From Flavobacteriales bacterium UBA958 (GTDB lineage: Bacteria; Bacteroidota; Bacteroidia; Flavobacteriales_D; Crocinitomicaceae), in NCBI GenBank assembly GCA_002293045.1, contig DBCM01000061.1, positions 952-16,682 of the forward strand: DNA of 15,731 bases, given 5' to 3'. This document shows positions 15,349-15,731 of this stretch, piece after piece. The first letter of the stretch is position 1; each line of letters opens with the position of its first letter. Below the pieces are notes generated by a model. It was not told the origin of the DNA. It saw nothing but the letters and a program-made list of their open reading frames with translations, and made no database searches. The position numbers were made by a program, and so were the translations under genes.

Positions 15349-15731
15349 ATGTACGTAGTTAAAAGAGACGGGAAAAAAGAGGCTGTGAAATTCGATAAAA
15401 TCACAGCCCGTGTAATCAAGATGTGTTATGGATTAGATCCGATGGTTTCTCCGGAAGCGGTAGCCATGAAGGTAATTGAAGGGCTGTACGATGGCGTTTC
15501 AACCACTGATCTTGATAATTTAGCCGCAGAGGTCGCTGCTGCAAAAACAACGGAACATCCAGATTATGCCCTTTTGGCTTCTAGAATTGCAGTGTCTAAT
15601 CTGCACAAAGAAACCAAGAAGACCTTTTCTGATGTGATGACTGACCTGTACGAATATTTGGATCCGAAAACCGGACAGAATGCGGCATTATTGTCTGAAG
15701 AAGTTTATCAAATTGTGATAAACAACCGAGA
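15349..15731 (+). CDS. nrdA: Ribonucleoside-diphosphate reductase, large subunit (5' part)
   Basis: The frame from ATG 15349 stays open to the window end (127 complete codons). It begins MYVVKRDGKKEAVKFDKITA and continues with ARVIKMCYGLD, the N-terminal ATP-cone domain that senses ATP/dATP for overall activity control. Later come LAAEVAAAKTTEHPDYALLA and SRIAVSNLHKETKKTFSDV, matching the start of eukaryotic-like class I R1 subunits. The catalytic cysteines and radical-transfer residues lie beyond the window. A purine-rich AAAAAAGGA lies upstream of the ATG. It partners with the nrdB product to form the active enzyme. Confidence 0.95.
   Translation, partial: MYVVKRDGKKEAVKFDKITARVIKMCYGLDPMVSPEAVAMKVIEGLYDGVSTTDLDNLAAEVAAAKTTEHPDYALLASRIAVSNLHKETKKTFSDVMTDLYEYLDPKTGQNAALLSEEVYQIVINNR

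Overview
This window looks like ordinary core chromosome from a member of the Bacteroidota, most likely class Flavobacteriia. The evidence is the repeated promoter -7 motif TAnnTTTG just upstream of genes, the near absence of strong Shine-Dalgarno sequences, eukaryote-like class I ribonucleotide reductase genes in the order nrdB-nrdA, and the style of several proteins (TlpA-like thioredoxin with a large beta-rich N-terminal domain, short SpoU methyltransferase, 869-residue RND/MMPL exporter). No phage, insertion sequence, CRISPR array or transferred island is visible.

Layout. The left end (1-567, minus strand) holds an ECF sigma factor gene followed, one base later, by the start of a gene that leaves the window. 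Divergent from it is an exported TlpA-like thioredoxin protein (615-1853). Next comes a tightly overlapping operon yicC-gmk-nadD (1896-3920), which converges with a SpoU/TrmH RNA methyltransferase (3917-4465, minus). mutS diverges from that gene and runs to 7177. It is followed by tRNA-Gly(GCC) and tRNA-Leu(UAA), with a textbook Bacteroidota promoter, a hairpin leader and a shared terminator.

The middle holds a large RND/MMPL-family membrane protein (7580-10189). It converges, across a 19-base palindrome, with an S41 C-terminal processing protease. That protease lies downstream of, and overlaps, a dCMP-type deaminase (10195-12187, minus). Further right on the minus strand are a FAD-dependent oxidoreductase and a ComF-family phosphoribosyltransferase, one base apart (12212-13949).

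A 404-base gene-free region then separates comF from the divergent nrdBA operon. It holds inverted repeats, a candidate promoter and a possibly structured nrd leader. nrdB is complete and nrdA is cut by the window end.

Functional themes are nucleotide supply (guanylate kinase, dCMP deaminase, ribonucleotide reductase), NAD synthesis, mismatch repair, RNA metabolism (YicC, SpoU, tRNAs) and envelope functions (TlpA-like protein, S41 protease, RND protein). I found no convincing new multi-gene system. The items most worth a second look are non-coding: the tRNA leader hairpin, the nrdBA leader, the palindrome carrying two stop codons, and the very short leader of the deaminase gene. In addition, the RND protein lacks the usual acidic residue in its first half, and mutS appears to start at TTG.
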